From NCBI RefSeq assembly GCF_003313395.1, contig NZ_QNFZ01000287.1, positions 1 through 50,198 of the forward strand: a DNA stretch of 50,198 nt, given 5' to 3'. This DNA comes from Nonomuraea lactucae. GTDB lineage: Bacteria > Actinomycetota > Actinomycetes > Streptosporangiales > Streptosporangiaceae. A program made the position numbers and the translations under genes. Of this stretch, positions 8,923-17,206 are shown one piece after another; the first letter of the stretch is position 1; every line of letters starts with the position of its first letter. Below the pieces are notes generated by a model. That model had not been told where the DNA came from. It did not search any database and saw nothing but the letters and a program-made list of their open reading frames with translations.

Positions 8923-9655
8923 CGGGACCGAGGAGGCAGAACTCGTTGCCTTCCGGGTCGGCGAGGACCGTCCAGGGGATGTCGGACTGGTCGATGCCGG
9001 GGTCGATGGCGCCCAGGGCGCGCAGCCGGGCTTCCTCTGCTGCCAGGTCGTCGCCGCGGTAGGGGCGGACGTCGAGGTGGACGCGGTTCCACACGGTCTT
9101 GGGGTCGGGGTTGCGAAGGAACTCCAGGTAGGGGCCGACGCCCTCAGCGGAGCGCATGACCGCGTGGTCGTCGGTGACCTCGTGCAGGGTCCAGTCCATC
9201 GCCTCGCCCCAGAATCGGGCCATCGCTCGCGGGTCGGTGCAGTCGACCACCACCGCGGCGATCGGCCCGGTGTCCTGGTAGAGCGGCCGCGGCTCCAGGA
9301 CGCAGAACTCGTTGCCTTCCGGGTCGGCCATGACCGTCCAGGGGACGTCGCCCTGGCCCACGTCGGCGGGGGTCGCGCCGAGAGCCTGGAGGCGCGCGAC
9401 CACGTCCGCCTGGTGGGCGGCCGAGGTGGTGGTCAGGTCGAGGTGCACCCGGTTCTTCACCGTCTTGGGTTCCGGGCGGGCGATGAGGTCAATGCAGACG
9501 GCGGCGGGGTCGGGGTAGGCGAAGCCCACGGGCTCGAGGTTGGTGACGCCGGGCCCCTCGCTGTCGATACTCCAGCCGAGCGCCTCCGCCCAGAACCGGC
9601 CGAGCGCGGAGTCGTCCCGGGCCTTCATATTGATCTGCACCAGTCTCGTTGCCAT
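8918..9655 (-). CDS. Two-domain VOC (glyoxalase-like) protein
   Basis: The 245-residue protein carries two tandem vicinal-oxygen-chelate modules, each with the repeated pattern KTVxNRVHLD and PWTVxADPEGNEFCxLxP, about 120 residues apart. Both modules keep the WTV-ADPEGNEFC strand. ATG 9655 was chosen because the extra nine upstream codons add nothing VOC-like. Members include dioxygenases, glyoxalases and resistance proteins; the substrate is unknown. It stands alone with a terminator hairpin at its 3' end. Confidence 0.85.
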   Translation of the reverse strand: MATRLVQINMKARDDSALGRFWAEALGWSIDSEGPGVTNLEPVGFAYPDPAAVCIDLIARPEPKTVKNRVHLDLTTTSAAHQADVVARLQALGATPADVGQGDVPWTVMADPEGNEFCVLEPRPLYQDTGPIAAVVVDCTDPRAMARFWGEAMDWTLHEVTDDHAVMRSAEGVGPYLEFLRNPDPKTVWNRVHLDVRPYRGDDLAAEEARLRALGAIDPGIDQSDIPWTVLADPEGNEFCLLGPG

Positions 9656-9759
9656 GCCGCAGATCCTAAGGGCTGCCGTCACCTGGGCTTATTGGGGGCG
9701 AGGAAGGGGGCCAGGGATCCCAGGCCCTGGATGACCTGGTCGGTGGAGGGGGTGCCTTC

Positions 9760-9932
9760 GGGAGCGGCGGGCCTACCTCGTCGACCTGAGCGGCGACTCC
9801 ATGGCACTGCCCGACCACGACCACGTGCTCCTGCATCAGATATCGCCCGTGGGCTGGTGGATGATCACACAGGTCGACGAGGAATACCTGCAGCGGATCG
9901 AGAAGGATCGGGAGCCGGAGACCAACCCGTGA
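9760..9932 (+). pseudogene. Truncated 3' end of an unknown gene
   Basis: An open frame ends at TGA 9930-9932 and encodes RRAYLVDLSGDSMALPDHDH, then VLLHQISPVGWWMITQVDEE, and a charged tail. The composition is that of a real globular protein and a strong hairpin follows the stop. There is no start codon with a ribosome site in frame except an internal ATG at 9801. I do not recognise the family. It looks like the last ~55 codons of a gene whose front was lost beside the VOC gene. Confidence 0.45.
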
Positions 9933-9940
9933 CCGCCTGG

Positions 9941-9960
9941 CCCGAAACACTCGTTTCGGG
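9941..9960 (+). terminator. Rho-independent-like hairpin
   Basis: CCCGAAA / TTTCGGG form a perfect 7-bp stem with a 6-base loop nine bases after the stop codon of the truncated frame. Confidence 0.6.
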
Positions 9961-10050
9961 CCCTCCTCCAGGTGAACTCGGATGCCACTGTCGGTGTAGG
10001 CGACTACCGTGGCTGATCAGCTGGCCTCAACTCTCAAGGAGAGGTGCCTG

Positions 10051-10794
10051 GTGACCATCCCCCGACCCTCAGCAGGCAAAGCAGCAGCGGGAGCATCAGC
10101 GCGGGTGGCCTACCACGCCAACCTGTCAGCCACGCGCGCCCGGCGGTGGACAATGCGCGCCGGCCTCGCTCTGCTCGCCGGCATCATGGCGGGATGGCTG
10201 CTCGGCTGGCAGGCCGGCCTGGCGGCAGCCGTTCTGACCACGGGCGCGGACTGGGTCTACCATCACCGGCGGCACTCCTCCGCTGCGGCTTGGCGGAAAG
10301 GGGCTGCGGGAGAGCGGGCGACCGCTCGCCGTCTTCGGTCCCTGGAACTGGCCGGCTACATCGTGCTGCACGACCGCGCGCTGCCGCGCAGTCGGGCCAA
10401 CATCGATCACCTGGTCATCGGCCCGACCGGCGTGTTCGTGATCGACTCCAAGAAGTGGCACCGCCGCACCACCATCAAGCCAGGCGGCGGCACACTCTGG
10501 GTCGGCCGCACACCGATCGACAAGATCGTGCGGCCTGTGGTCTTCGAGGCTCGAACGGTCAGCGAGGTGTTGCGGCGCGCGACAGGGCGGCCAGTCGACG
10601 TAGTCACCGTGATCGCTGTGCACGGGGCGCGCCTGCCTCGCTGGGGAGCGATCACGGTGGGCGGCACGACGCTGATGCGTGCGTCACGGTTGCACGGGCA
10701 GATCACTCGCCGCGCCAACCGCTACAGCTTGACCGACGTTGCAGCGCTGGCCCAGGCCGCCGAACACGCCTTTCCTCCATACACCTCCGAATAG
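10051..10794 (+). CDS. Membrane-anchored NERD domain protein
   Basis: The 247-residue protein has two closely spaced hydrophobic segments (about residues 35-70: LALLAGIMAGWLLGWQAG and LAAAVLTTGADWVY). A NERD (nuclease-related) domain follows: KGAAGERATARRL, then IDHLVIGPTGVFVIDSKKW with the D...D-x-K endonuclease-like core. GTG 10051 lies ten bases after AAGGAG and is preferred to the GTG at 10009. NERD proteins are often linked to DNA processing or plasmids, but nuclease activity here is unproven. It has no operon partners. Confidence 0.82.
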   Translation: MTIPRPSAGKAAAGASARVAYHANLSATRARRWTMRAGLALLAGIMAGWLLGWQAGLAAAVLTTGADWVYHHRRHSSAAAWRKGAAGERATARRLRSLELAGYIVLHDRALPRSRANIDHLVIGPTGVFVIDSKKWHRRTTIKPGGGTLWVGRTPIDKIVRPVVFEARTVSEVLRRATGRPVDVVTVIAVHGARLPRWGAITVGGTTLMRASRLHGQITRRANRYSLTDVAALAQAAEHAFPPYTSE

Positions 10795-10969
10795 CCAGGG
10801 CTCCTCCAGGCGGCGATTCAGCGCGGGACGGCGCGTTTCGGGGCTATCAAGGCCGGCCGTGACAGTGCCGGGGCAACGCCGGTCCCCTGACCACGTGGCG
10901 CTCACTCACCCCTCAGGTGACCACTATGGGGTCCGGGGACTATTTCCGCAGGATTGAACGCTTTCGCGG

Positions 10970-11140
10970 CTTGTGGCCGAGTATCTGCCTGATGAGCAGA
11001 TAGCGCGGTATGGCCGTTGCCCGGCCGATCCTTCGCCGGTGGATCTGGAGCGGTTTCTATCTGGATGCTGCGGCGCTGGCGCAGGTCACGGGCAAGCATC
11101 GTGACAACCGTCTGGGTTGGCGGTGCAGTACGCCCCTCAC
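10970..11140 (+). pseudogene. Tn3-family transposase N-terminal scrap (DUF4158)
   Basis: The plus strand encodes VAEYLPDEQIARYGRCPADP, then SPVDLERF, and in the next frame YLDAAALAQVTGKHR and RLGWAVQYA. This matches the start of Tn3 transposases (FLSDEQ..YGRY.GEPS..ELERFF.LD). A frameshift splits it, and after AVQYA the sequence changes to unrelated material. Confidence 0.72.
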
Positions 11141-11236
11141 AGCGAAGTCGTCATCCTCGGCGAGAACGCCTCGCCGCTGCCTCCCTACGAGGTGGTTGAG
11201 GTTTTTCTCAGCAGCAGCGCGACCACCGCCACCAGC

Positions 11237-11430
11237 AGGCTGAACGACGTCGTGATCGTCGGCGGCGCCAACGTCAGTGCTCGCGAGGTGGAGGAGATGC
11301 TCCTGGAACACGCGGACGTCAGGGAGGCCCTGGTCGTCGGGCGGACGGATCTCGTCCTGGGCCAGGTGGTGCACGCGATCGTCGTGCCTGCCGACCCGGC
11401 ACGCCCTCACAAGGAGGCTTTCCTCGCGGA
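11237..11430 (+). pseudogene. AMP-forming acyl-CoA ligase C-terminal scrap
   Basis: Encodes RLNDVVIVGGANVSAREVEE, then MLLEHADVREALVVGRTD and GQVVHAIVVPAD. This is the C-terminal swinging domain of adenylate-forming ligases (DxxxxGGxNVxxxEVE). No adenylation core lies upstream and the catalytic-lysine tail is missing. It is fused behind the Tn3 N-terminal scrap. It is clearly diverged from the intact ligase at 30.5 kb, so it is not a copy of it. Confidence 0.7.
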
Positions 11431-11685
11431 ATTCGGGCCGCATGCCTCTGTCCAGCGGAGGTGGCCAGGCACCGATACGAGGAGCCCAACTCCGCACGCC
11501 ACAAGGGACACGAGGAGCCGGATCTGAATGCCGCCTTTGGCCGCCAGGCTCAACCCGCGTAAGACCATCGGACTCCACGCCTGCCACGCCTCGCTCGCTC
11601 CCACCCCACGGAGGTGGCCGACCTCATCGACGCCGCGGGATCCGAGACCGCAGGTCTCTGACCGCTCCGGCTGTTTGAACTATCT

Positions 11686-11726
11686 CCAGCCCGTGCCCTC
11701 GCCCGCCGAGCGAGGGCACGGGCTGG
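11686..11726. terminator. Long perfect hairpin
   Basis: A 17-bp perfect stem (CCAGCCCGTGCCCTCGC and its complement) surrounds a 7-base loop. It is the strongest hairpin in the window. It is bidirectional and lies between the ligase scrap and the converging secreted gene. Confidence 0.65.
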
Positions 11727-11897
11727 CTGAGTGACCAGGCGGTCCCTAAGGCTCCGCTCAGCCGCCCGGACGTCGCAGGCCCGGAGCGGGCGCTTCGGAG
11801 ACCTGGCAGTGAGCCAGGACTCTGTGCGGGAGATGTCTGCGACCGCGCTCGGCCCGTTGCGGCCCACGGGCTGAACAGCGCCGACACAGGCGGATGT

Positions 11898-12257
11898 TCA
11901 TTCCTGGATTCTCCTGCACACGCCTGCCGCCCGGTCCGTGGCACTGGCGCCGCCTGCATCGGTGACTGCGATCTGGACATCGAAGGGGCGGCCCACCACG
12001 CAGCCAACCCGCAAGGTGGATGAGTTCTTGAAGAAGGGCTGTTCCACTCCGTTGACCTTCCATGTGATGCTGAACGGTGGTGTCCCGTCGATCGTCGCGG
12101 TGCAGACGATCAGAGCAGCACCGGAGTCGCAGTCGAAGTATGAGATGCCGGCAGTTCTTGACAGAACGTCCGCGGCGGAGGCAGGCGTGGTCCCCGTGAA
12201 CAGACCTCCGACTACTGCGGCTAGCAGCATGAAGAGGGCTGTGGTTTGTCGGCGCAT
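11898..12257 (-). CDS. Small secreted protein of unknown function
   Basis: The 119-residue protein starts MRRQTTALFMLLAAVVGG and has a cleavage region TPASAAD. The mature part of about 90 residues has four cysteines (FDCDSG, IVCTAT, VGCVVG, GVCRR) and strand-like segments such as PFSITWKVNGVEQPF, suggesting a small Ig-like beta sandwich. GAGGAG precedes the ATG. I do not recognise a named family. Confidence 0.72.
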   Translation of the reverse strand: MRRQTTALFMLLAAVVGGLFTGTTPASAADVLSRTAGISYFDCDSGAALIVCTATIDGTPPFSITWKVNGVEQPFFKNSSTLRVGCVVGRPFDVQIAVTDAGGASATDRAAGVCRRIQE

Positions 12258-12585
12258 CTGATCTCCTCATCAGGTGGATGCTGGTCGATGGTGAGTTGTC
12301 CTCGGTGGACGACGTAAGTACTACGCTCGCCAAGGAGTCACGGATCGCCGGTTCCATCGCCTGCTTCCGGGCCATCCCCTTGAACCTGGATATTTGAGGC
12401 GGATGGGTGGGCGCTGGATACGGGCGGAGCTGTTGTCCGACGGTGCGGAAGGGGTTGAGGAACGGCCACTTGACGTCGAGGCGGGCGGTCTGGACGTTCG
12501 TGCACCCGGCAGGGGACGGCCCGCCCCGGGTTGAGGTACCAGGAGCGGGCCCGCATTACAGACGATCAGCCCTCAGCGTGTTCGG
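12258..12585. other. Intergenic, no gene supported
   Basis: This holds the upstream region of the secreted gene. Minus-strand frames here are arginine/proline-rich and lack motifs. A 15-base segment, GGAGCGGGCCCGCAT, also occurs near 2020 but is mostly a GC palindrome. Confidence 0.5.
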
Positions 12586-12954
12586 TCAGCAGGAGATAGA
12601 GGCCTCCACACTGACGCCGCTACCGTCGACCGTGATCTTGAACGAGCCCGTGACCGCGGTGGTGACCGCGGCCGCCTGGTCGACCCGAACGAACAATGGG
12701 TCACCCTCGCGCAGAGCCCGGGCGACCGGCGCGAACGTGGAACGGGTGCGCTCTAACCTCATCCGGGACAGCCCGGCCTGCTGGGCCCGCGAGAGCGCGA
12801 ACAGCCTGGCGAGCAGCACCCGTGGATCGCGGTCGAGCTCGGCGGCGACTTGCCAGGCCAGTTCGTCGTCCGCACGGATCTCGTCGACGATGCGCTGCGC
12901 GTCCTCGGTGGTGACTGGGGTGGACACGGGGAGCTTCTCGATGGTGTTGGCCAT
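12586..12954 (-). CDS. Hypothetical 122-aa protein with C-terminal Cys
   Basis: A leaderless-looking cytoplasmic protein. The N-terminal ~65 residues form a charged helical region (EDAQRIVDEIRADDELAWQV, then AAELDRDPRVLLARLFALS). A beta-rich end FKITVDGSGVSVEASISC finishes at a cysteine. ATG 12954 is preferred because AGAAGG lies six bases before it; the ATG at 12960 directly abuts that site. I do not recognise the family. A helical leader plus a small end ending in Cys could suggest a peptide precursor, but no modification enzyme is adjacent. Confidence 0.6.
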   Translation of the reverse strand: MANTIEKLPVSTPVTTEDAQRIVDEIRADDELAWQVAAELDRDPRVLLARLFALSRAQQAGLSRMRLERTRSTFAPVARALREGDPLFVRVDQAAAVTTAVTGSFKITVDGSGVSVEASISC

Positions 12955-13015
12955 GTTCATCCTTCTGTTGAGGTGTTGTCACCCACACTTCGGTTGTGAC
13001 CAGCACCCTGGATGA

Positions 13016-13336
13016 CTCCTTACATCGGCGTTCTGGCGTGGACGATGCTCGACTTCCCCGTCGCCGCCGGTACCAGCGGTCACCTGTTGGGAGGCGCGCC
13101 GGCCGCGATTGCGACAGCCGCACCTGCGGCAACCCGCATGCACGTGCCCGCCTACCGTGCCCGCCGCCGCACGTGGGCACCCGGCTCCAGACGGATCGCG
13201 TCCAGCAGTGCGGTCCAGGAGGTGCGGCCGCTCTCCGGCGCAGCCACGATCGAGTACGGCCGGCCGGAACGCGTGAACGTTCTTCCCTGGGTCCGGCCTG
13301 CCCGTTTTACCTGGTGCCGCGCACAACGGGCGTTCC
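13016..13336. other. Intergenic, no gene supported
   Basis: This lies between the unknown gene and the end of the histidine kinase. A plus-strand frame runs most of its length but has no ribosome site, and its Arg/Ala-rich composition is what GC-rich noise gives. Confidence 0.45.
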
Positions 13337-14770
13337 TCATGGTGGATTCCGCGGCAGGGTGAGGGTCAGGATGGTTCCGCCGTGGGGGGCGTTGGTCGCG
13401 GTGAGAGTGCCGCCGTGCAGGCGCGCGTTCTCGATGGCGATGGCCAGGCCCAGGCCGCTGCCGTCGGTACGGGTACGGGCGGCGTCACCTTTGGTGAAGC
13501 GGTCGAAGACGTGGGGCAGCAGGTCGGCGGGGATGCCCGGCCCGTCGTCGGCGACGGTGACGGCGACCTGATGGGTATCGGCCCGAACCTGGACGAGCAC
13601 CGATACCGCCGTGCCGCCGTGCCGCAGCGCGTTGCCGACGAGGTTCGCCAGGATGACATCCACGCGGCGCGGGTCGAGCCGGGCGCGCAGCCCGGGGGGA
13701 ATATCGGTGCCGACCCGGTCGCGCCAGTGCCGCAGCGCCAGCGTCTTGCCGATGAGCTCGCCCACGTCGACTTCGTCAAGGTTCAGTACGGCGACGCCGG
13801 CGTCGAAGCGGGACACCTCGATCAGGTCCTCTACCAGGCGGCTGAGCTTGCGTGTCTCGTCGGAGACGAGTTGCAGCGCCTCGGCGGTGAGTGGCGCGAG
13901 GCGGCCGGAGGCGGCGTCGGCATCGAGGACTTCGGTCACGGCGGACATGGCCGCCAGCGGGGTGCGCAACTCGTGGGAGACGTCGGCGGCGAACCGGCGT
14001 GCCCGCGCTTCCATGTCGCGCAGCGCGGCCGCGTCGGACTGGAGCGTGGCCGCCATGGTGTTGAAGGTACGGCCCAGGTCGGCGAGTTCGTCGTTGCCGG
14101 TGACGCCTACGCGGGTGTCGAGACTGCCGCTCGCCATCCGCTCGGCGGCCGTCCGCAGCCGCCGGACCGGTCGCAGCAGTCTGCGCGCGGCCAGCAGCGC
14201 GGGAACGATGGAGACCAGGGCGACGGGCAGGGCTCCGGCACGGGCGGCGGCCGCCAGGGTGTCCACATCCCGCTGCTGGGAGGCCAGGGAGAAGGCGGCG
14301 TAGACGACGAGGGGCGGGGGGCCGTGTGGGCGGGCGGCGGCGGTGACCGGAAGGGCCACGGCCAGCCACGGCGCCTCGCCGCGATGGAAGCGCTGGGCCA
14401 GCGCGGTGGTCGCGGTGGCCGCTTGAGTGCGCAACTGCGCGGGCAGTGGCGGCTGCGCTCCGGCGGCGATGAGCGGGCCGCCGCGGTAGGACACCGCGGT
14501 GCGCCAGCCGCGGATGCCTGCCGCGCGGTCCAGTTGCAGCGCCAGCGTACGCAGGTCCGTCTCGGTGGGGTCGGCGGGCAGGTCAGGCGTCCGGGAGGCG
14601 AGGTGGGCGCGCAGGTCCTGCAGGGCGTCGACCTGGGCGCGCTCCACGATCGCGGTGCGGCCCTGACGGAAGGTGATGGTGGCGGCGATCAGCGCGCTGA
14701 GCACGGAGACCAGCAGGAACACCAGGACCAGCTGAGCTCGCAGGCCACGAGCGAGGGACGGGTGGATCAC
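13337..14770 (-). CDS. Two-component sensor histidine kinase
   Basis: The 477-residue kinase has a first membrane segment at ~12-32, an extracellular sensor region to ~175, a second segment at ~180-197, HAMP (~198-250), HisKA with H266 in SHELRT, and HATPase with N380 (NLVGNALRH), DDGPGIP (~408) and GSGLGLA (~437). The GTG start overlaps the response-regulator stop by four bases (GTGA). It is the last gene of a minus-strand run. The layout resembles MtrB and CseC-type envelope sensors. Confidence 0.92.
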   Translation of the reverse strand: MIHPSLARGLRAQLVLVFLLVSVLSALIAATITFRQGRTAIVERAQVDALQDLRAHLASRTPDLPADPTETDLRTLALQLDRAAGIRGWRTAVSYRGGPLIAAGAQPPLPAQLRTQAATATTALAQRFHRGEAPWLAVALPVTAAARPHGPPPLVVYAAFSLASQQRDVDTLAAAARAGALPVALVSIVPALLAARRLLRPVRRLRTAAERMASGSLDTRVGVTGNDELADLGRTFNTMAATLQSDAAALRDMEARARRFAADVSHELRTPLAAMSAVTEVLDADAASGRLAPLTAEALQLVSDETRKLSRLVEDLIEVSRFDAGVAVLNLDEVDVGELIGKTLALRHWRDRVGTDIPPGLRARLDPRRVDVILANLVGNALRHGGTAVSVLVQVRADTHQVAVTVADDGPGIPADLLPHVFDRFTKGDAARTRTDGSGLGLAIAIENARLHGGTLTATNAPHGGTILTLTLPRNPP

Positions 14771-15450
14771 AGCGGCCCGAAGCGGTAGCCGAAGCCGCGT
14801 ACGGTCTGGATGTAACCAGGGTTGCGGGGGTCGTCCTCGATTTTGGCCCGCAGCCGCATCACGCACGCGTCGACCAGCCGGTAGTCGCCGTGGAAGGTGT
14901 GCTCCCACACCTGTTCCAGGAGTTGCTGGCGGCTGAAGGTCTGTTCGGGCGCGGCCGACAGGAACAGCAGCAGCTTCAGCTCCGTCGGCGCCAGCGCGAC
15001 TGGCGTGCCGTGCTTGAGCGCGCGCAGGGCGACCCGGTCGATGAGCAGGTCGCCGTGGGTGGTGCGTGTCTGGTCGGAGGAGGCGGGCGGCGTGGTACGG
15101 CGCAGCACCGCGCGCATGCGTGCCTCGATGACCTCGCTGCTGGCAGGCTTGATCACGTAGTCGTCGGCGCCGGCCTCCAGACCGACCACGATGTCCACGT
15201 CATCGTCGCGCGCGGACAGGATCACGATGGGCACCTGGCTGAAGGCGCGGATGCGGCGGCAGGTCTCCAGGCCGCTCATGCCGGGCAGCATGAGGTCGAG
15301 CAGCACGACCTCGGGGGCGCTCGCGACGAGTTCTGCCAGCCCGTCCTCACCGGTCGCGACCAGCACGGTTTCGTGGCCCCTGTGGCGCAGGCCGACGCTC
15401 ACGCCCCGGCGCACGGCCGGATCGTCTTCTATCACGAGCACGCGGGTCAT
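14767..15450 (-). CDS. OmpR-family response regulator
   Basis: The 227-residue regulator has a receiver domain with E8-D10 acidic pocket, phospho-acceptor D52 (LLDLMLPG) and K101 (IKPAS), then a winged-helix DNA-binding domain ending TVRGFGYRFGPL. ATG 15450 is preceded by AAGGAG and overlaps the lipoprotein stop (ATGA). It is translationally coupled on both sides, so it should partner the adjacent kinase. Confidence 0.93.
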   Translation of the reverse strand: MTRVLVIEDDPAVRRGVSVGLRHRGHETVLVATGEDGLAELVASAPEVVLLDLMLPGMSGLETCRRIRAFSQVPIVILSARDDDVDIVVGLEAGADDYVIKPASSEVIEARMRAVLRRTTPPASSDQTRTTHGDLLIDRVALRALKHGTPVALAPTELKLLLFLSAAPEQTFSRQQLLEQVWEHTFHGDYRLVDACVMRLRAKIEDDPRNPGYIQTVRGFGYRFGPL

Positions 15451-15971
15451 GAGAAGGCTCCTTGGTCGGCTGGGACAGCCGATCCGTTCTCGTCGCACCT
15501 GACCGGCCAGGGCCGGTCAGTGGCGGGCTCGACCACTTCGACGACGGGATCGTCGCTGACGCCCGCGGCGGCGGCCGTGCACACGAGCTGGCTCACCGCC
15601 ACCGGCCGCAGGTCGCGTACCTGCCAGGGCAGACGCAGTTCCACCCGGCCTCTGATCGTCGTGGCCCGGACCGGCTGGGGTGACGAGGGAAGCTGTGTGA
15701 TCAGCCCTCTGGCCCGCTCCCCCGCCGTGGGGCCGGCGAGCAACGCGTTCATGGCCCGTTGCAGCCGGTTGCCGGCCGGGGCCGGCCGCGAGACCGGCCA
15801 GGTGCCCTCTTGCGTGACGAAGTACACCCGCAGTAGCTGGCTGCTGTTCTCGGTCAGGCCGCCCTGGACCGGCTGACCGGCGGGCAGCGCATCGGTGTCG
15901 GTGATCCCGCAGCCCGCCAGCACCGCCGCCGCGACCAGGACCGTCGCCACGCGGCTCAGCGCCCCCGGCAT
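15447..15971 (-). CDS. GerMN-like lipoprotein of the sensor operon
   Basis: The 174-residue lipoprotein has the lipobox VLAGC with C21. The body has the GerMN-like pattern seen in LpqB-type and related actinobacterial lipoproteins: QLLRVYFVTQEGTWPVSRPA, RLQRAMNALLAGPT and TTIRGRVELRLP. AGGAGG precedes the ATG. The gene order lipoprotein-regulator-kinase recalls cseA-cseB-cseC of Streptomyces, where the lipoprotein damps the sensor. Equivalence is inference, since no sigE-like gene is adjacent. Confidence 0.82.
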   Translation of the reverse strand: MPGALSRVATVLVAAAVLAGCGITDTDALPAGQPVQGGLTENSSQLLRVYFVTQEGTWPVSRPAPAGNRLQRAMNALLAGPTAGERARGLITQLPSSPQPVRATTIRGRVELRLPWQVRDLRPVAVSQLVCTAAAAGVSDDPVVEVVEPATDRPWPVRCDENGSAVPADQGAFS

Positions 15972-16015
15972 GTGTTGTTCCTCCTCTTCGACGCGATGTC
16001 GCCGGCGTGAACTGG

Positions 16016-17206
16016 CTAGAGCCGGCCGAGCCTGCTCACATCGACCGTCCCGGCACCGGGCTGCGGCCGAGGTATCGCCGCCCACAGTCCCGCCGCCATC
16101 ACTCCCGCGACGGCCAGCGCCGCCCATCCCCGGCGTCCGGTGGCCCACCGGGCGCGCAACCGTACCGGGTCCTCGACGGTGACCTTCGACACTACCGCAG
16201 CCAGCAGCGACAGGCCGATCGCAGTGACCGTCCAGCCCCAGCCGGCGAGCCCGGCCACCGGCCGTGGCAGCAGCAGATAGACCGGCCAGTGCCACAGGTA
16301 CAGGCCGTAGGACAGCTCGCCCAGCCAGCGCGGTACGGCGCTACCCACTGCCCGGCCCGCCAGACCGTCCGGCGCGTGGGCGAGGAGCGCGATCAGCGCG
16401 GCGCCGGCCAGCGCGTGCGCGAACATCCCGCCCTGGAACAGGCCGGGGGTCGTTTCCCCGCTGGTCAGCACCCATGACACGAGCAACCCGCCCAGCAGCG
16501 GAACGCAGATCGCGTCCACGGCCGTGCGGGACAGGCCGGCCACGGCGTGGCGGACGGGCGCGGTGGCCGCGGCCGCGCCGAGGAGCAGGGAGCAGGCCCG
16601 GGTGTCGGTACCCTCGTAGGCGCGGGTGGTGTCCACGGCCGCTCCGAGCCTGATCATGAGCAGGAGTGAGACGAACGCGCCGGCGACCGCGACGAGCGCG
16701 ACCCGCCGCTGCCCGCCGTGCCCCTTCCCGACCAGCGCCACCACCACAGGCCAGGCCAGGTAGAACTGCCACTCGACGCTGATGCTCCACAGGTGGGCGA
16801 GCAGACGGGTGCCGGAGGCGTTCCAGTATCCGATCTGCTCACCGATGAAGTGCCAGTTCAGGCTCTGGGCGGCCGCCCATGGCGCGTCCCGCAGGGCGGA
16901 CCCCAGCACGTCCGGCCCGGCGAACGCCCAGGCCAGCAGCAACGTTCCCGCGACCATGACGGCCAGCGCGGGCAGGAGCCTACGGGCCCTGCGCCCCCAG
17001 AAGGCCACCAGGTCGATACGGCCGCGCCCGGCGAGCTCCTCCAGCAGCAGACCGGTGATCAGAAAACCGGACAGGACGAAGAACAGGTCGACGCCCAGGA
17101 ACCCGCCGCGCATGTGCCCGGCGTGGAACAGCAGGACCGCGGCGACGGCGAGCCCGCGCAGCCCATCGAGCGCGCCGATATGCGCGCGGCGGGAGGCTGA
17201 AGCCAT
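16016..17206 (-). CDS. Acyltransferase 3 (OafA/YrhL-type) membrane protein
   Basis: The 396-residue protein has about ten membrane segments and the acyltransferase-3 signatures: IGALDGLRGLAVAAVLLFHA at the N-terminus (DGLRG...H), GGFLGVDLFFVLSGFLITGL, LLAHLWSISVEWQFYLAWPV and LSYGLYLWHWPVYLLL. These proteins carry acyl groups across the membrane onto surface sugars. It lacks the C-terminal SGNH domain that many relatives have fused. The gene just upstream supplies such a domain as a separate protein, with TGATG stop/start overlap. Confidence 0.92.
   Translation of the reverse strand: MASASRRAHIGALDGLRGLAVAAVLLFHAGHMRGGFLGVDLFFVLSGFLITGLLLEELAGRGRIDLVAFWGRRARRLLPALAVMVAGTLLLAWAFAGPDVLGSALRDAPWAAAQSLNWHFIGEQIGYWNASGTRLLAHLWSISVEWQFYLAWPVVVALVGKGHGGQRRVALVAVAGAFVSLLLMIRLGAAVDTTRAYEGTDTRACSLLLGAAAATAPVRHAVAGLSRTAVDAICVPLLGGLLVSWVLTSGETTPGLFQGGMFAHALAGAALIALLAHAPDGLAGRAVGSAVPRWLGELSYGLYLWHWPVYLLLPRPVAGLAGWGWTVTAIGLSLLAAVVSKVTVEDPVRLRARWATGRRGWAALAVAGVMAAGLWAAIPRPQPGAGTVDVSRLGRL

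Noticed and set aside
2019-12556. 15-base repeat GGAGCGGGCCCGCAT at ~2019 and ~12542
   Set aside because: Most of it is the GC palindrome GCGGGCCCGC, expected by chance in such a genome; flanks are unrelated.
13012-13362. 116-codon plus-strand frame in the gap before the kinase
   Set aside because: No ribosome site, no motif, and the end overlaps the kinase; composition is compatible with chance.
13382-14788. 468-codon plus-strand open frame
   Set aside because: It is the antisense shadow of the histidine kinase, Gly/Gln/Arg-rich with no domain.
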